In this document: piece by piece, positions 42,520 through 55,059 of the stretch
Numbering within the stretch: position 1 is the first letter of the stretch
Layout: every line of letters begins with the position of its first letter
From: Prorocentrum cordatum
Taxonomy: Eukaryota > Sar > Dinophyceae > Prorocentrales > Prorocentraceae
DNA: 64,000 nucleotides
NCBI GenBank assembly: GCA_963575745.1
Contig: CAUYUJ010014760.1
Location: 1 to 64,000 of the forward strand
Direction: 5' to 3'
Made by a program: the position numbers and the translations under genes
The notes under the pieces: generated by a model
What the model saw: the letters and a program-made list of their open reading frames with translations, nothing else
Told to the model about the DNA's origin: nothing
Databases searched by the model: none

Positions 42520-43480
42520 CGCCCATGCAGCGCGTCCCGCGCGCGCGAAGACGGTGACCTTCCACGTGGGAGCCAGTACCTCGCCCATCTGATTGACGGC
42601 GATAAGCCTGTACCCGAGCGGGTTGGCGAAAAACTCCTTGAGGAGCGTCGGCGTGCCTCTGCAGCCGTTGAAGTCGCCGCACCCTGACTGCGTGAGTCGC
42701 AGGCATAACGCGCGCTGCCGGCCCTTCTCCGCGTCCTGCCAATCGTGCCAACCGTCCTTCCTGATGCACTGGGCCCGCTTGTAACCTTTTCTTGCTCTTT
42801 GCCATCGTTCTTCCCCCTGGTCAAATGTGGGAAGCACATGGGCGATGAGCCGCGCCATCTTGCCGCGCAGGACCGTGGCCTGCTCGACCGCCCCCAGGAC
42901 ATCGCGACGCACGCTGGCGTGGCGCTTGGCTCCAAGATCTGCGAACCTGTCCCCCACTACGTTGCCGTCGGTGGTTTGCTCGGCCTCGCCGCGCAGCTCT
43001 GCGTGCTCTTGTCCTGAGCGATATGCCTTGACGTGCCTGGCCTCCTGGGCGTGGTCCACGCCGCCCATGCTATTCGCGAATGCAAAGGCGCCGCCATGCC
43101 CGCGGTTCACCTTGATCACATCCCCGGCCGCCAGCTTGAAAGGGTTTATCGCCCCCTTGGAATCGGCGCGCAGCACTGTGGGATGATCTGCCACTTAACG
43201 AGAGCACGCGTACGCCAAGTACTCTGCCATCGCTGACATTTGCGGCGGCGCGCCTGGCCCCCCCCCCCCCCCCACACACATAACTCTAAGCAGTGCCGAT
43301 CCGTCTGGGCCCAGGAGCGCGATCGCCCAACCTGCCCTCTGGAATTCAGCCACCAGCGGCTCGGAGCACGGCCCGTCGGTCGCCATCTCTATGCACCCCA
43401 CGACATCGCCTCGCACTGCACTTACCACATCCTCTGGTTCAGCGCCCACGTCGTCGCCGCCGACGTCTACTGAGCGCGCC
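42520..43480 (-). pseudogene. RNase H domain of the LINE remnant
   Basis: Would degrade RNA in RNA-DNA hybrids during reverse transcription. Reading down the minus strand: MATDGPCSEPL with the first Asp, AGWAIALLGPDG, QMSAMAEYLAYA with the Glu, an in-frame TAA (43197-43195), then LRADSKGAINPF with the next Asp, HVKAYRSGQE and GDRFADLGAK with the last Asp. All four active-site positions of RNase HI are recognisable, so only the stop and a G run (43259-43273) mark decay. The C-terminal extension includes LTQSGCGDFNGCRGTPTLL. Confidence 0.7.
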
Positions 43481-43899
43481 TGCTCGCCATCGCCCGCGAC
43501 AGGGGCGTCCGCGCCGGCGCGGCAGAAACATCCCCGATGGACGATCTCGTCGTCTCGGCCTTCGCGCACTGTCTGCAGAGAAGCTTCTCCGACATCGGCC
43601 CCCTCTCTTGCAGCGACGGTCTCAGCGAGCGAGCAGCTACCCAGCCTGTGCGCCGGAGAGCCCACCCCCCCGCGCCTGCGCCTGCAATCAGCAAGGCAAC
43701 CCTGTTGCGTTGCCCTCCGTCGAGCCCGGGCGCCGTCGAGCGCGCGGCCCAATCAGCAGGATGGCGCTCGTTGCAGCGCCTGCTTCGCGGCGCCGCGCGC
43801 TGCTTGATCAGTCAGGTCGAACTCGACTCGCAGCTCGGCGCCGCCATGCAATGTGACACCAGCCAGGAACGCCACTAGCATGAAGGGAGTCACTTGGGT

Positions 43900-44300
43900 G
43901 ATGTCTACGCGTTCACTGCGATGGTTCAGCCCTTCGCTGCCACTTAGCGCCCCCCAGCCAGCCCTCATGCTGAGGGCGGCTCGCTAGAGGGGCCCACGCG
44001 CGTCCTTCCACTGCTTGACGCCCCCAGTCCGCGTCGCCGCTAGGCCCCGCCGAAATACTGGACCAATCGTCTGCACCATGGTAGCGATAGGGCATTGCTC
44101 CAACCCAGCACGCGCGACACCGCTGAAGAGCAAGAGCAAACGCGTCTCCTGCAACGGGATCGCCGAGTAGCACCTTCCTTGCCGTTGCCGAACCACTTCC
44201 ATGGTAAGGCTTCTCTTGGCTCTGCCATGTCTCGCGCAGATCGTCGAGCTCGAGATCGCTGGCGCCGTGGATCTCGACGCCGAATGCGCAGGCAGACATA
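43900..44300 (-). pseudogene. Post-RT region of the LINE remnant
   Basis: CAFGVEIHGASDLELDDLRE, then (in a shifted frame) VKQWKDARGPL and MRAGWGALSGSEGLNH are arranged like the region between RT and RNase H in dinoflagellate non-LTR elements, by my recollection of that family. Frames shift at least twice. Confidence 0.45.
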
Positions 44301-45879
44301 ACTCCCGCTCAGTACATGCGCTCGGCCCTCCCGTTGGCCAAGACGCGGGTCGCGCGCTTGAGCGTTGCCAGCTACCGCTACCTTTTCCTGTGCTTCTCCG
44401 CGCGCGAAATGCGTTTCCCTGTTGATGTTCGCCGCCCCCCTCTGTTCCGCCCCTGAGGAGCCAGCGCCGAGGCGCGCCGTCGCCTTCCTCTCCGCCCCAG
44501 CGTGGGTTTGGAGCATATCTGGGCCCTGGCCGATGCCATCCGCGCTGCTGGCTATGGCGCTCTCGCCGTTGAGCCCCGCCGCCGGCCTCTGCGCGGTAAA
44601 TGCGAAACCGCGTCCTGCAGACACTGCATTCGCGATAACCTCTCGCTCTGTGCTGCCGCGGAGCCCCGCGCGAGAACCGTCGATGTAAACGAGCAGAAGA
44701 CGCAGCGGCGCAGCGCGATATATCTGTCATGCTCCTAGGGCGCGCGAGCTCTGAAAATGGCATCTGCGAGCCCGTCTCCAGCAGGCGACCAGATATCAGC
44801 GCGCTGCGGACGCTGCCCACGATGCGACCCCATCCTAACAACGCGCGGGCCCCGCCAACGATGGAGGGCCAGTTTGACTTGGGCACCGCCCGCCCCTCGC
44901 CCGCGCAGCGCGTCTCGGGCCTGCGCCACAGGAGCGGCCTCTCAATGCTCGTCATAGTCCGCCACCACCGCCACAGCGCAGCGCCGCTGTGGCGCGCGCG
45001 CTTCAGCGCGCGCTGAGAGTGGCCGAGCGCTGTCGATGGCTGACCACCCACTTGGCGCCTTCCAGTAGCGCCTCGCCAACCTCTCGATGAGCTCGCCGAA
45101 ATGACCGCGCCTTGCACGCTGCCAAACTCGGCGGCTGGTCGCGCGCGAGATGATGAGCCGGTGACCGCGCGTCGCCCTTGGTGGATCGGCATCGCCGCCT
45201 ATGCAAGCCGACTCGGCATCAATCCAATTCGCCCACCCGCCCCCCAGAATGCGCCGAGAACTCCAGCCCAGCATCAGACAGGTACTGATAATGAAAGGGA
45301 CGTACACCATCCAAGCTGCTTAATGCGCGCTTCGAGAACGTATCCAACGCCCTTCTAACATGCCTGCCCTCGGCAATGCACCGCGGCCAGGTGCCCTGAC
45401 CACCGGCGCCGACGACGATGACTGCCATGACTTGACGCGCGCGTCTTCCATGACCGCAGCGACTTGACGAGGGCGCGACTGAGAGTCGCAAGAGCCTGTG
45501 TTGGCATGGCGGAAATAACTAGGCGTAGCTGCCCTGCTCCGTTCTCGACTGCATTTCCCCCCATGCTTTCCATGTCGATGCGATGTCTCGGTTTGCCTCT
45601 TGTGGCGCCGCTCTTGCGTCGTCGGCCGCTTCCTGCGCGAGCATCTGGGCGTCTTCGCTGGGGGGCCGAGCAAGCGCCGGCGCGCGCCTGCCACGCGTGG
45701 CCAAAACGTCCAATCTCGGGTCGACGCCTTGCCCGGAGCGCACTGTGGCGCTGAACGCCCGGACCTCGCCCGCTCTAGCTTGTCCATGTCCAGCTGCGAC
45801 CTGCGGGACTTCAACTGACCAATTCCATGCGAGCCATCCTCGAACAACTTCCATCCATCGGCAACTGCCCGCAGTCCTT

Positions 45880-46866
45880 CAGAGCCTTGACCTCCATGTA
45901 AATACGAAACCCATTTCGGACGGAGGTTCGCTGCGCATGACGCTGCACGAACCTCGACGCCTGTAAGATGAGGCAACCTTGCAGCGGCTTGCATCGCGAA
46001 GGTAGCCCACGCCGTGGGTGAGATGCCGCGCCGCCTTCGCGCTGCCAGACTCTGCCAGCTCCGTCGCCGCCCCAGCATGATGACGCCCCACTTGCCATTC
46101 GCCGACGTCCCCCAAGAACGGCGCTGTGGTGCGTGATGCAGGTAGCTTGTCTCCTCCAAGGTAGGTCACATACACCAGCTCCTTACCGTTGGTCGTGAGC
46201 GCAGCCTTTGCTGGGATATCGAGATTGATTGACCAGCTGCGATCTGCCGTGGCTGCCTTGACCATTCGCATCGCGCCTTTGGCCATCGCGAAGAATTCGA
46301 TGCTCGTGCTTGCCGCTGCGGCCCGACACGTAATAGGCTTGAGTACTAATGGTGAAACCTGAACATTCGCCGCCACATTGGGTGTTTCGACTGCTGCTGC
46401 CGTTCTAAGCCATCCACCTCCAATGATATGAGGGCAAGGCTGCCCTGCCATAGCCATGCCCACGTTCATCCGGATCTTTGCGTTCTGCATTGGCATACCT
46501 TCGCCAGTGTGACGGTAGACCTTGGAAATGTTCATCGGTAGCCATTCAGGTTCTTCTATCACCGCATGCGGCGCCCGGTGTGGTACAAATTCCATGCCAC
46601 ATGCAATCGTGCGATTTACCCTTGACTCCTTTCCGGCTGGAATTTGCGGTGGGTAAATTGGACTTCTGTCCTACCCGTTCTCTTGCGAACACCGCGGCTC
46701 CAGTTGGCGGTCGCTTCCCTGCCGTCGCGGCACCTGGGGCGACCATCGCCTGCCACGTGTGACTGCTAGCCCCTGTACTTAGTGCTTCACATCCCCAGGC
46801 ATGATACCCTTTCTCTTGCATCGACGCGATGAGCGCCTTCGCGCTCTGAAGTCACCTCTTCGATGT
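45880..46866 (-). pseudogene. Apurinic-type endonuclease domain of the LINE remnant
   Basis: Nicks target DNA to prime reverse transcription. LIASMQEKGYHAWG and TGAAVFARERVG fit the N-terminal half. PHIIGGGWLRTAAAVETPNV corresponds to the GGDWN...P motif, with Asp changed to Gly and Asn to Leu. ITCRAAAASTSIEFFAMAKG corresponds to the S-x-I-D/E-x-F motif, and the final S-P-H motif reads SINLDI. Several catalytic residues are therefore lost. Frames shift near 46590. Confidence 0.6.
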
Positions 46867-46890
46867 ATACGTCACGATGAACTGCGAGGC

Positions 46891-47136
46891 TTTGTGGGCC
46901 CCGGAAACGGCAAGGCCGTTTTTTCACCGCTTCCCCGAAACATGTCCATTGAAAATGGAAACGGCAAAAAACGGCGACCGGAAACGGCAAAAAAACTGTT
47001 CCAGGATCGGAACTGGAGCCGGAACTGGTCAAAAACGGCGACGGAACCGGTAAAAAAACGGCGTCGGAACTGGCAACAAAACGGCAAAACGGAACCGGTA
47101 AAACAACGGCCCTGTCGTTTCCAGGGCCCACTAAGG
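46891..47136. mobile_element. 246-bp MITE-like element with 8-bp target duplication
   Basis: Flanked by TGCGAGGC on both sides (46883-46890 and 47137-47144). The ends are inverted repeats built on GTGGGCCCYGGAAACG. The interior is an imperfect AAAACGGCRACGGAACYGG array. It lies inside the N-terminal coding part of the LINE remnant. Confidence 0.8.
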
Positions 47137-47510
47137 TGCGAGGCCCCCGCATCCTTGGGTACAGATGCTGACTCCGAAAGCCCTCGCCGCACTCGAAGTC
47201 CATTGACCAGAGGATTGCTACCCAACTTTTTTGCGCTACCCGTCATGTCCACCAGAGCGTAGCTTCCCACCGCCTTCGAGCTTAGGATGCTTGGTGCTAT
47301 GGGTGTTCGATACCATTCCCGCGGGAAGTTCTGCAATAACTTCAGGCGCAGCTTGCCCATCAACATACAATTGGCGACGCATGGTTTCAACTGCATCTTT
47401 TTCCCAGGGGAAATCGGTGGGTCGCTTTGCTCCACCATCGCCGGCTGGATGAGTGGCATCACCGCCTGGTTGTCCGCCTGCTGCTTTGTTACCTTGACTG
47501 TTGGCGCCCC

Positions 47511-48189
47511 CACTTCGGGGGGGAGGAGGAAATAGGAGGAATGAAACAAGGAGCAAGGACGGAGGAGCGAGGAAGGAGGATGCGGGGGTAGAGGAGGGGA
47601 GGGGGGAGGCCGGTGCGAGCAGGAATGGAGAAGAGGGGAGGAGGGGGGAGAGAAGGGGAAGGAGGGATTCGTCGGATTTGTCGGACGCCCGTGCCGACTG
47701 CGCATACGAGGCCAAAAGGGGAATGGGGAGGGAAAAAGCAGGAAGCAAGATGCAGGAGGCACGAGGCAGAAGATAGGAGGAAGCAAGGGGGAGCGATGAG
47801 GGAGGCAGGATGCGTTTGGCCAAAGACCTCCGTGCAGGGCGAGCAGTACAGCAGCTTGGGACGCAAAACCATTACGAATTCATTCAAGTATGACGGCCGC
47901 CAGATTTGATGTGTATGAGTGTTACAAACTTGGTACGGTCAACTGCTGCAGCAGCGCAAGTGCGCGGAGCGAGCGGGGGGGTGAAGGGCATGGGAAGGCG
48001 ACGCGGACAAATCGGTGGGACGCCGTGCGGCGGGAGACGACGACGACAACGCAACGATGAAGACGACAGCGAAGGGGGAAGATGGGAGGATGGAAGCGTA
48101 CAGACAAGGCGTGTAGTGGCTAAAGATGGATAGCATGTGCAAGGAGGCAAGGGCGGAAAGGGAAACTAGGAGGGGACTGGGGGTGGGGA
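47511..48189. other. Purine-rich interval, no gene seen
   Basis: GGA/GAGG-rich sequence at 47520-47800 and mixed sequence to 48189. No motif or exon recognised. Confidence 0.5.
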
Positions 48190-48945
48190 GTCCCACCAGC
48201 CCTCTGGGCGTCGGTGGTCTCGAGAGGCTCCTCTTCCAACCCCAGTCTCCCCCTTCGGGGAAGGGGTTATCCCCCTCCCTACCACCTCCCCTGGACCTGG
48301 ATGGAGGGTCGCGAGCGGTCAGAACGGCTGAGATGGCCCAGTATGACTCCACGAGGACCTCAGCAAGCCCAAGATGCCCTCCAAGATGGTTCAAGATAGC
48401 CCAAGATGGCTCCAGATGGACCCCAAGACCGCCCTAAGACGGCTCCAAATGGTACTGGAACCTCCCCAGGAGGCCGCCGAAGGGCCAACCGCCTACAAAC
48501 ATCTGAGTAATATCAATGAAGTGTGCCTTCGATGGCCTGCCGAGGCCTCAAGGTGGTTCCAAGAGGGCCCAAGACGGCCCCAACTGAGCCAAAAGAGGCC
48601 AACGACGGCCCCAAGAGCGCCCAAAGGCGCCCCAAGAACGCTCCAATGGGGGGCCCAACAGGCGATTGTGGGGGTTTCCGAGGGGGGGGGGGGGGCACAC
48701 ATCAAGAAACTCTCCATATTGAGCTCGAGCTCTTCCAAAATGGCTCCCGGAGGGCATCTAAGGACCCAAGACAGCTCCAAGAGGCTCGCGACAAGCCCCC
48801 AAGAAGCCCACAAACGGCCCCCAAGAGGCCCCAAAAGAGCGCCAAGGCGGTCCCTAGAGCAAGTACTCTGTGTGCCGCCCACTTCCCTGATCGAGGCAAC
48901 TCCTCTGGGCATCGTCTCTGGATGGGCTGGTGGGGTTGCTTTTGG
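48190..48945 (+). repeat. Dispersed CCAAGATGGCTCC repeat, second copy
   Basis: Starts with CACCAGCCCTCTGGGCG and ends with GGGCATCGTCTCTGGATGGG, the same two end motifs as at 12.80-13.05 kb, with a longer body of imperfect CCAAGANGGCYCC units. It gives spurious long open frames on both strands. Confidence 0.7.
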
Positions 48946-51900
48946 TTCGCAGGTTCGTGCGGGTCGGACGCCGAACAGGCAGGGGCAGGCTGGTGGGATT
49001 ATTTTTTGTCGCAACCGCAAACGAAAGCGCAGGCGGCGTCAAACGGGACGGGCGGGCCGCGCGCGAACCTAATTGCCGAACGCGCCAGCAAACAGAGGCC
49101 TAAACGGCACCTCAGATCACCGGAAGCGGGAGGTGGTGCGGGCTGCAGCTGCCAGGAACCAGGTCCAGGAGCGAACACATGCAAATTAGCCAACCGATGT
49201 TGGGGCGCAGCCAGGATGGCGCGGGAGCGATGCCAGGATGAAGCCAGGAGCGCCATCACGAAGGACCGCAGACACCAGCAAGGCCAGGATGAACACACTG
49301 ACCAGGAACCTAGTGAATGGAAGTGGCGCCACCAAAGTCGCACACAACGCTGACAAGTGGCCGCGGAGGGCGAGGATGAGGTGGGGATTACGCGAAGCGT
49401 CAAGATTAATTTGGAATCGGCGATACTCGTCGATAGCGAAACTGAACGATCCTGAGCGGGAAAGTGGGCCCAGGCCACGAGTGGCGATGAATGGGCGATT
49501 GGGAGCCGATGCATCGCCCCCTGGGGCCTGTTTCCCCCCCGACCCTGCCCCTGCCGTGGCCCCTGGTGGGTGCCCATGGGGATGCTGCTCACCCCTACGA
49601 TGCGCGCTGATCGGGCGGCGGCAGCGGGCCGACTGCCTCGCGGGCACCGTTCTCTTCCTCGCAACCGCGGCGCGCTCGCGGCAGCTGGAGCGGGAGCGGA
49701 ACTCCAACAATCGTCCCAGGGAGTGGTTCCACGATGCCCGAAAAACGAATGCACGCACGTGCATGCAGTAGGAGCAGGAGGAGGAAACGGGGGAAGCTGG
49801 CACGATACCATAATGCGGTAGAACACATGTTTTCCGAATACCCCGAATACTCCCAAATGGCATATCAAAAATACGCCCTTGTAAAGTGAAGCTCTGGGAA
49901 ATGGACGAGTGGAGACACGCGGGAGTAATAGAGGGGCAAGGACAAAACGAGCACGGGGCATGTATGAGGGAGGAGGGGGAAAGCAGCAGAGAGGCGGGCA
50001 GAGCGGATCGCGAGATTGGAAGTACGCGAGAGGAGGCAGACGAGGCGGGAGGACCTCAGGGAGACACGAGGAGGGAGACAAGAGGACAGGAAGGCGAAGG
50101 GGGTGGTAGAAGGCAGGGAGGGATGGAAAAGGGATGGGAAGGGAGGAGGGGGGAGAGAAGGAGCGAGACGGGGCGGGGGAGGGAAGGGGAGCAGGAGGGA
50201 GGAGGGATAGGGGTGTACGGGCGGGGGGGTGGAATAGGAACGAGATGGGAGAAAGGGACAGAGGGGAAGCGGAGAAGAAGGAGCGAGGAGCTAAGGAGGG
50301 AGAAGCGAGAGCGTGCAGGAGGGAGGATTGAGTGAGTGAGACCAGTCAAGAGGACCATCATAGTAAAGCTAAGAATCACGACGAGCGAGCTCGGCCGATA
50401 CCGAACCTTGGGCCGTTACTCTGCATAGGCTCTGGATACATGCTCTCCTCGATTGGAAATCGCGGTTTTGAGGCATGATTGCCCGAGGCCCACTGTTGGC
50501 AACAAAACTAGAACGCAGAACGCAGAACGCAACTCCCGTCGCCCAAAGGCGTGCCTACAAAACGGGCAAGCGGACGCAGAGTTCCGCAGGCCCTCAACGA
50601 GGACCGTTGAAACCACGACGTATCCTGGCCTCGCCGTTGCAATCAAAGTTGCGTGAAGCACTGCGCCGGTTGATCAGCAGGGGGGGATGAGGAAGGGGAG
50701 CAGGAACACGAAAGGAACACGTCTCATGTGGGAACCCAACGAAACCAGAGCCTGAAAATACTATGCACACGCATCTGATGGGTTTCGTGCACCCAACCAA
50801 CCAGCCGCTATGTGCAGCTGGACCCTCGATGGCACTCCGAATGCCTCTCAATTTAGATAAAAAGGCGGATTGAAGCACGTGATGTCTCGCCACAGAGTCT
50901 GACGAGCTCGTGTGGAGAGAGAAGGAACGAGGTGTAGTTGGAAGGCAGGAGGCAGGAGGCGAGGCACTAGCCAGAAAGACAAGGACGAGGCGGGCGGAGG
51001 GGGGGAGGGGGGCGCAAGAGGCAGGATGCAGGAGGGAGGTTGCACCCTTGTGAACTTGCGTGAACTGACAAACGCTGGGAAGAAATGGAGTGAAAGGGCA
51101 CGGACCATAGTACCCGAACGGGAATGGTAACCCAGATCACCCATACCCGTATGGGAACATAAATGAGCTGTTGTACCCACTCTGGCCTGCCAGGGTGGTT
51201 CGGGGTCAATTCTCAGCATACATACGAGGATGAGACATGAATATGGCCGAACTGGAACGCGCTCAGACGTGGGCCTGCACGAGAAGCCGAAAGGCCCACC
51301 ATCGGCGGTACGAGGATGCAACCGTGCTTAACCTTGGAAGCCCGTGCGAGAAGGAAACATGAAGGGAGCAGGGAGGTGAAATGACGGATGAGGAAGCAGT
51401 GGGGGGAAGGGGGGAGGGATACCGCAGTCGCTGAATTCCCTGATATCCAAGCGCTGGCAATGCCACATGCGAGCGCTCGGCAATACCAGGGCAACTGGTA
51501 CGGTCTCGAGGGAGAGATGAGGATTCTATACCCTGTCGCCATCAAACCTTCATTATGCGCAATACCTTCACTCTCCATCATAGAGATGCCCTCGATCCTC
51601 TATTGCATTATGCGCCCTTTACACTAGACCCTCAAAGATCTACCATCCAACAGCTGGTCCTTTCCATGTGTGCACTCTGCCGCACGCCCTCTGCCTAATT
51701 CGCATACTGCATCCGTATGTCCTCAATCCCCGTCCTCCTCTTCCTCCTCATTCTTCTCGGCATCTCTCGCAACTCCCAAGTCCCCCATCCTTACAGTTCG
51801 GCTTGCCAAACGCGAACGAGTCACCAGGGATGGTGTAGGTCGTCGGCTTGGCCCTGGGAAGCCGACAAGGTCTAGGTTGATGGCAAATGTCCCCTCTCCA

Positions 51901-52620
51901 CATCGATCTCCTCCTCCTCCTCCTCCTCCTCCTCCTCCTCCTCCTCCTCCTCCTCTCTCTTCTCCTCCCTCTTCTCCTCCTCGTATTACTCTTCCTCGCG
52001 CTCTTTCGCCTCCTCCTCCTCGTCCTGCTTCCTCTCAGACCAGCCGTGCACGAGGGCAGCGTGAACGGAGATCTCGACAAATACGTTGGAGAAATGATCG
52101 GCCCTTGACTGCGGCTCTCTCGGGGATGCCAGTGCTCCGTCGACCAGCGCCCCCGATTGTTCGGGGGCCTGACGGTATCTAGCTCACCGAACTTCCCGCA
52201 TCGCGCCACACGACGCACGACCCGCGGTTCTTGTCGCGCCCTCGCGCCCTCGCACCGCCACTCTTGGGAGAAGGACAGCTGCCGCGGAGACCCAGTAGTG
52301 CTTCAAGGCGTCCCACGCTGGCGTGGATAGCGGAACGGGTGCGCCACGCCCACCTTTCCTTACCACCACCCCGCTCCCAGCTCCAGCCTCCTCCTCCACG
52401 TCCAACGGTTTGTCCTCCTCCTCCTCCTCCCTCCGTCCACATCCATAATTTCCCTGTTCCACCTTCCTTCCTCGTCATCATCCTGAAGCCTCGTCCGCCT
52501 TCCTGCCCCTACTACTTGTCCTTTGCCTGCTGAATTTCCGCATGCTCCCTCGCATTCCTCACATTTGCCCTACGCCATGTAAACTCATGAATATTAGCAT
52601 GGGACCGGAGACAAAAACAA
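48946..52620. other. 3.7 kb without a supported gene
   Basis: GC-rich sequence to 49860, a strongly purine-rich tract at 49960-50330, mixed sequence at 50340-51700, a CTC repeat at 51908-51958, and pyrimidine-rich sequence to 52540. No motifs, leader relics or clear exons. Confidence 0.5.
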
Positions 52621-52625
52621 TCAAA

Positions 52626-52776
52626 GTATTCTTAGGGCTATAGAGCTATGGGGCTATTGGGCTGTAGGACGATGGGGCTATAGGGCTATGGAACCATAGG
52701 GCTATATAATCACAGGGCTATAGGTCTGTAGGGCTATAGGGCTGAAGGCCATAGGCTCTGGGGCTATGGCGCTCTG
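52626..52776 (+). repeat. GGGCTATAG minisatellite
   Basis: About 14 imperfect units of GGGCTATAG/GGGCTATGG/GGGCTGTAG at 8-11 bp spacing. Confidence 0.9.
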
Positions 52777-55055
52777 GGGATTTCCTCTCCTCGACTGCTT
52801 GGCGTCCTGTCCCACGGCCCCCCCAGGCATGCCGCCATGGGCAAGAGCAGGCCGCGTCTCCTCCCCACGTCGTCTTTGGCCAGGATCGGGTTCGTGCATT
52901 TTTGGCCGTCCGAGCGCGGCGTCTGGGCGCCTGCGAGAGGGAAGGGGCGAGAGAGGAGGATGAGGACGAAAGAGGGGAGGAACAGGAGTAGTGAAAGCGA
53001 GGAGGGCTTGAGGAGGATACTGGAGAGGGAACGAATACAAAGGAAGGGGGGAGAAGGATGAGGAAACCGGAGATGGATAGAAGGAGATAAGAGGCAACGG
53101 CGATTGGGGACGAATCCGAGCACGGCAGACCACACCACCAGGATGGACTCTCCAAGGACACGATGTGGAAAAAGAGGCGGAGCCGATCATCCATAACTGG
53201 GCGAGCTGTATTCGTCCCCACCCCACGACCTCTCTCGATCTCTCCAAAGATGTCTAAGACGAGGGGCACCCACGGGGGGTCAGGACCACAGTTCGCCCAG
53301 TTGTGGCTGGCCCGGGTCACTTCCTTTGGCCTCGCCCCATCCCCACCAGGAAAGCTTTAGCCCCGCTGCTCGACTTCCACCCCCAGGTAGGGATCGATTC
53401 CCAGCCAGGTGCACTGGACCAGTCGGGACGGGAATCGACATAAGGATGCTGACGAGGGAGGACGAGGAGGACAGACGAAGACACATGCATCGGCGCAAAC
53501 GTGAATTTCTGAAGGTCCGCTCGGATTTAGAATATATCGGCGCTGGACCCTTCTCCCTGGTGCGCGGAGCGCGCCAGTAGCGGCGCCAGAACCGCCAGGG
53601 TGATCCAGCGCAGATACAAGTAACCTGCATGCTGACGCTGCTTGTTCCTCTTCGAGCTGAGGTACCCTGGACCAGTGGGGACGGGGATAGATATGACGAC
53701 GCTGACCGAGGATGAAGGGGGGTTGGGGGGGGACAAGGGAACACACAACCGCCCAGGTCTCAGGTATAAGGGCGGGGAGGGGCTGCGTCTCATCTCGAGA
53801 GGAGGCGGGACCGCCTGCGCGGGGAGGCGAGACAGAACGATTCGCGCACGCGGAGCCCGGGCAACGAGAGCCCTTGTATTCTCGTCCAACGGCCCCCCCG
53901 CCTCCCTTTCAATTTCTGCCATATGTCTCCTCTTCCTTCTCCCACTCCTCGTCCTGCTCCTCCTCCTCCTTCTCGTTCCCTCAACCTCATTCCCCATCCT
54001 CGTTCCCACTCTTTCGCTCCTCCCTTGCGTGTTCTGCCTCCTCCCTCCTCCCTACCTGTTCTCCCTCATCTCTCACCTGTCCCTCCTCCCTGGGTCCTCC
54101 CTCCACCTCTTACCTCTTTCTGCCTCCGTCCTTCTCCTCCACGCCATTTCTCTCCCTTCTGTCTTCAAGTCGAGGATTTCTCACGATCCAACGCCTCGTC
54201 CTCATCTGTTTCTCCTCATCTTCATCGTAACCGACAAGTCTGTCAACGCATATACGCATATCTCTAGCATCGCCTCGACGTCGTCATCGACACATTCATC
54301 ATGGTCGCATGTATATAGACATACATATATAAGTATGTATATAATAGATGTATATATACATGTGAATATATATATATATATATGGTTTCTTCTCCTACCC
54401 TCCCGATCCCCTCTTTTCACTTCACTCCTCTATCCTGCACATACTCCTTCACCTCCTCCGTTTCCTCCTCCTTTTCCATCCTCTTCACAAACCTCCGAAA
54501 AAGGTACCTGTGCAACGGGCAGGATGGCCCAGTACGGACGTGGGGGAAAGCGTCGTTGGCAGGCCGTTGAGGAACCTGACAGCAGCTGGCACCGTCTGCA
54601 GCGGCACTCGCGAAGAGTCCGTCAAGGGTGCGGAGCGACGGGGGCGCAATATCTCGCGCAGTGGGGTCACGTAGCGGGCGGCCAGCAGGTCGCCTGGGAG
54701 GGACTTGTCGCGGAGGGGGGGCACTGGCGAAGGTACCCTCCAGCGAACCTGAAGGTTCTACTGTAAACCCTCTGCGTCGGAATCGCAGGGTGCGGCAACC
54801 TACGCCCATGAGGCCTCTTGGGAACTGTTGGGCCGATATGCGACATGCCTCCTAAAGATTTCTACGAGGCTTATGTATTGCTTCCGATATTCAGTACTAC
54901 AGGAATTACACATCGAGCATCGTCACACTTGTAACGCGTAGCCGCATATGCTGTGCCTGCAGAGCTTCTGCCAGAACTCAAACACTTTACTACGCTGGTA
55001 TGGATTACCTCTCTGACCAGCACGACAACAAACAACACCACCACCACGCGCACCC
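52777..55055. other. 2.3 kb without a supported gene
   Basis: Contains a diverged direct repeat around CTGGACCAGTSGGGACGGG (53410 and 53667), a pyrimidine-rich tract at 53900-54170 and an AT microsatellite at 54305-54383. A plus-strand frame near 54520-54766 (MAQYGRGGKRRWQAVEEPDS) is too isolated to call. Confidence 0.5.
54305..54383. repeat. AT-rich microsatellite
   Basis: TATATA/ACATATAT repeats ending in an AT dinucleotide run (54367-54382); one of few AT-rich spots in the window. Confidence 0.85.
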
Positions 55056-55059
55056 GCAC

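Larger units (their letters stand above)
42380..47510 (-). mobile_element. Decayed LINE-like (non-LTR) retrotransposon
   Basis: On the minus strand, in order: leader coding (47500-47140), an endonuclease domain (46866-45880), a linker, a post-RT region (about 44300-43900), and RNase H (43480-42520). This order is that of dinoflagellate non-LTR elements with a C-terminal RNase H. The RT itself is not recognisable between 45.2 and 44.4 kb, where frames are broken and the interval is too short, so part was probably deleted. A 246-bp transposon sits near the endonuclease start (46891-47136). Confidence 0.65.

Noticed and set aside
46530-46550. GTAGCCATT match to the spliced leader
   Set aside because: Only about 14 of 21 positions match, and it lies in the LINE endonuclease coding region.
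54520-54766. Possible plus-strand exon MAQYGRGGKRRW
   Set aside because: Short, isolated, no splice sites or motif; composition alone is not enough.
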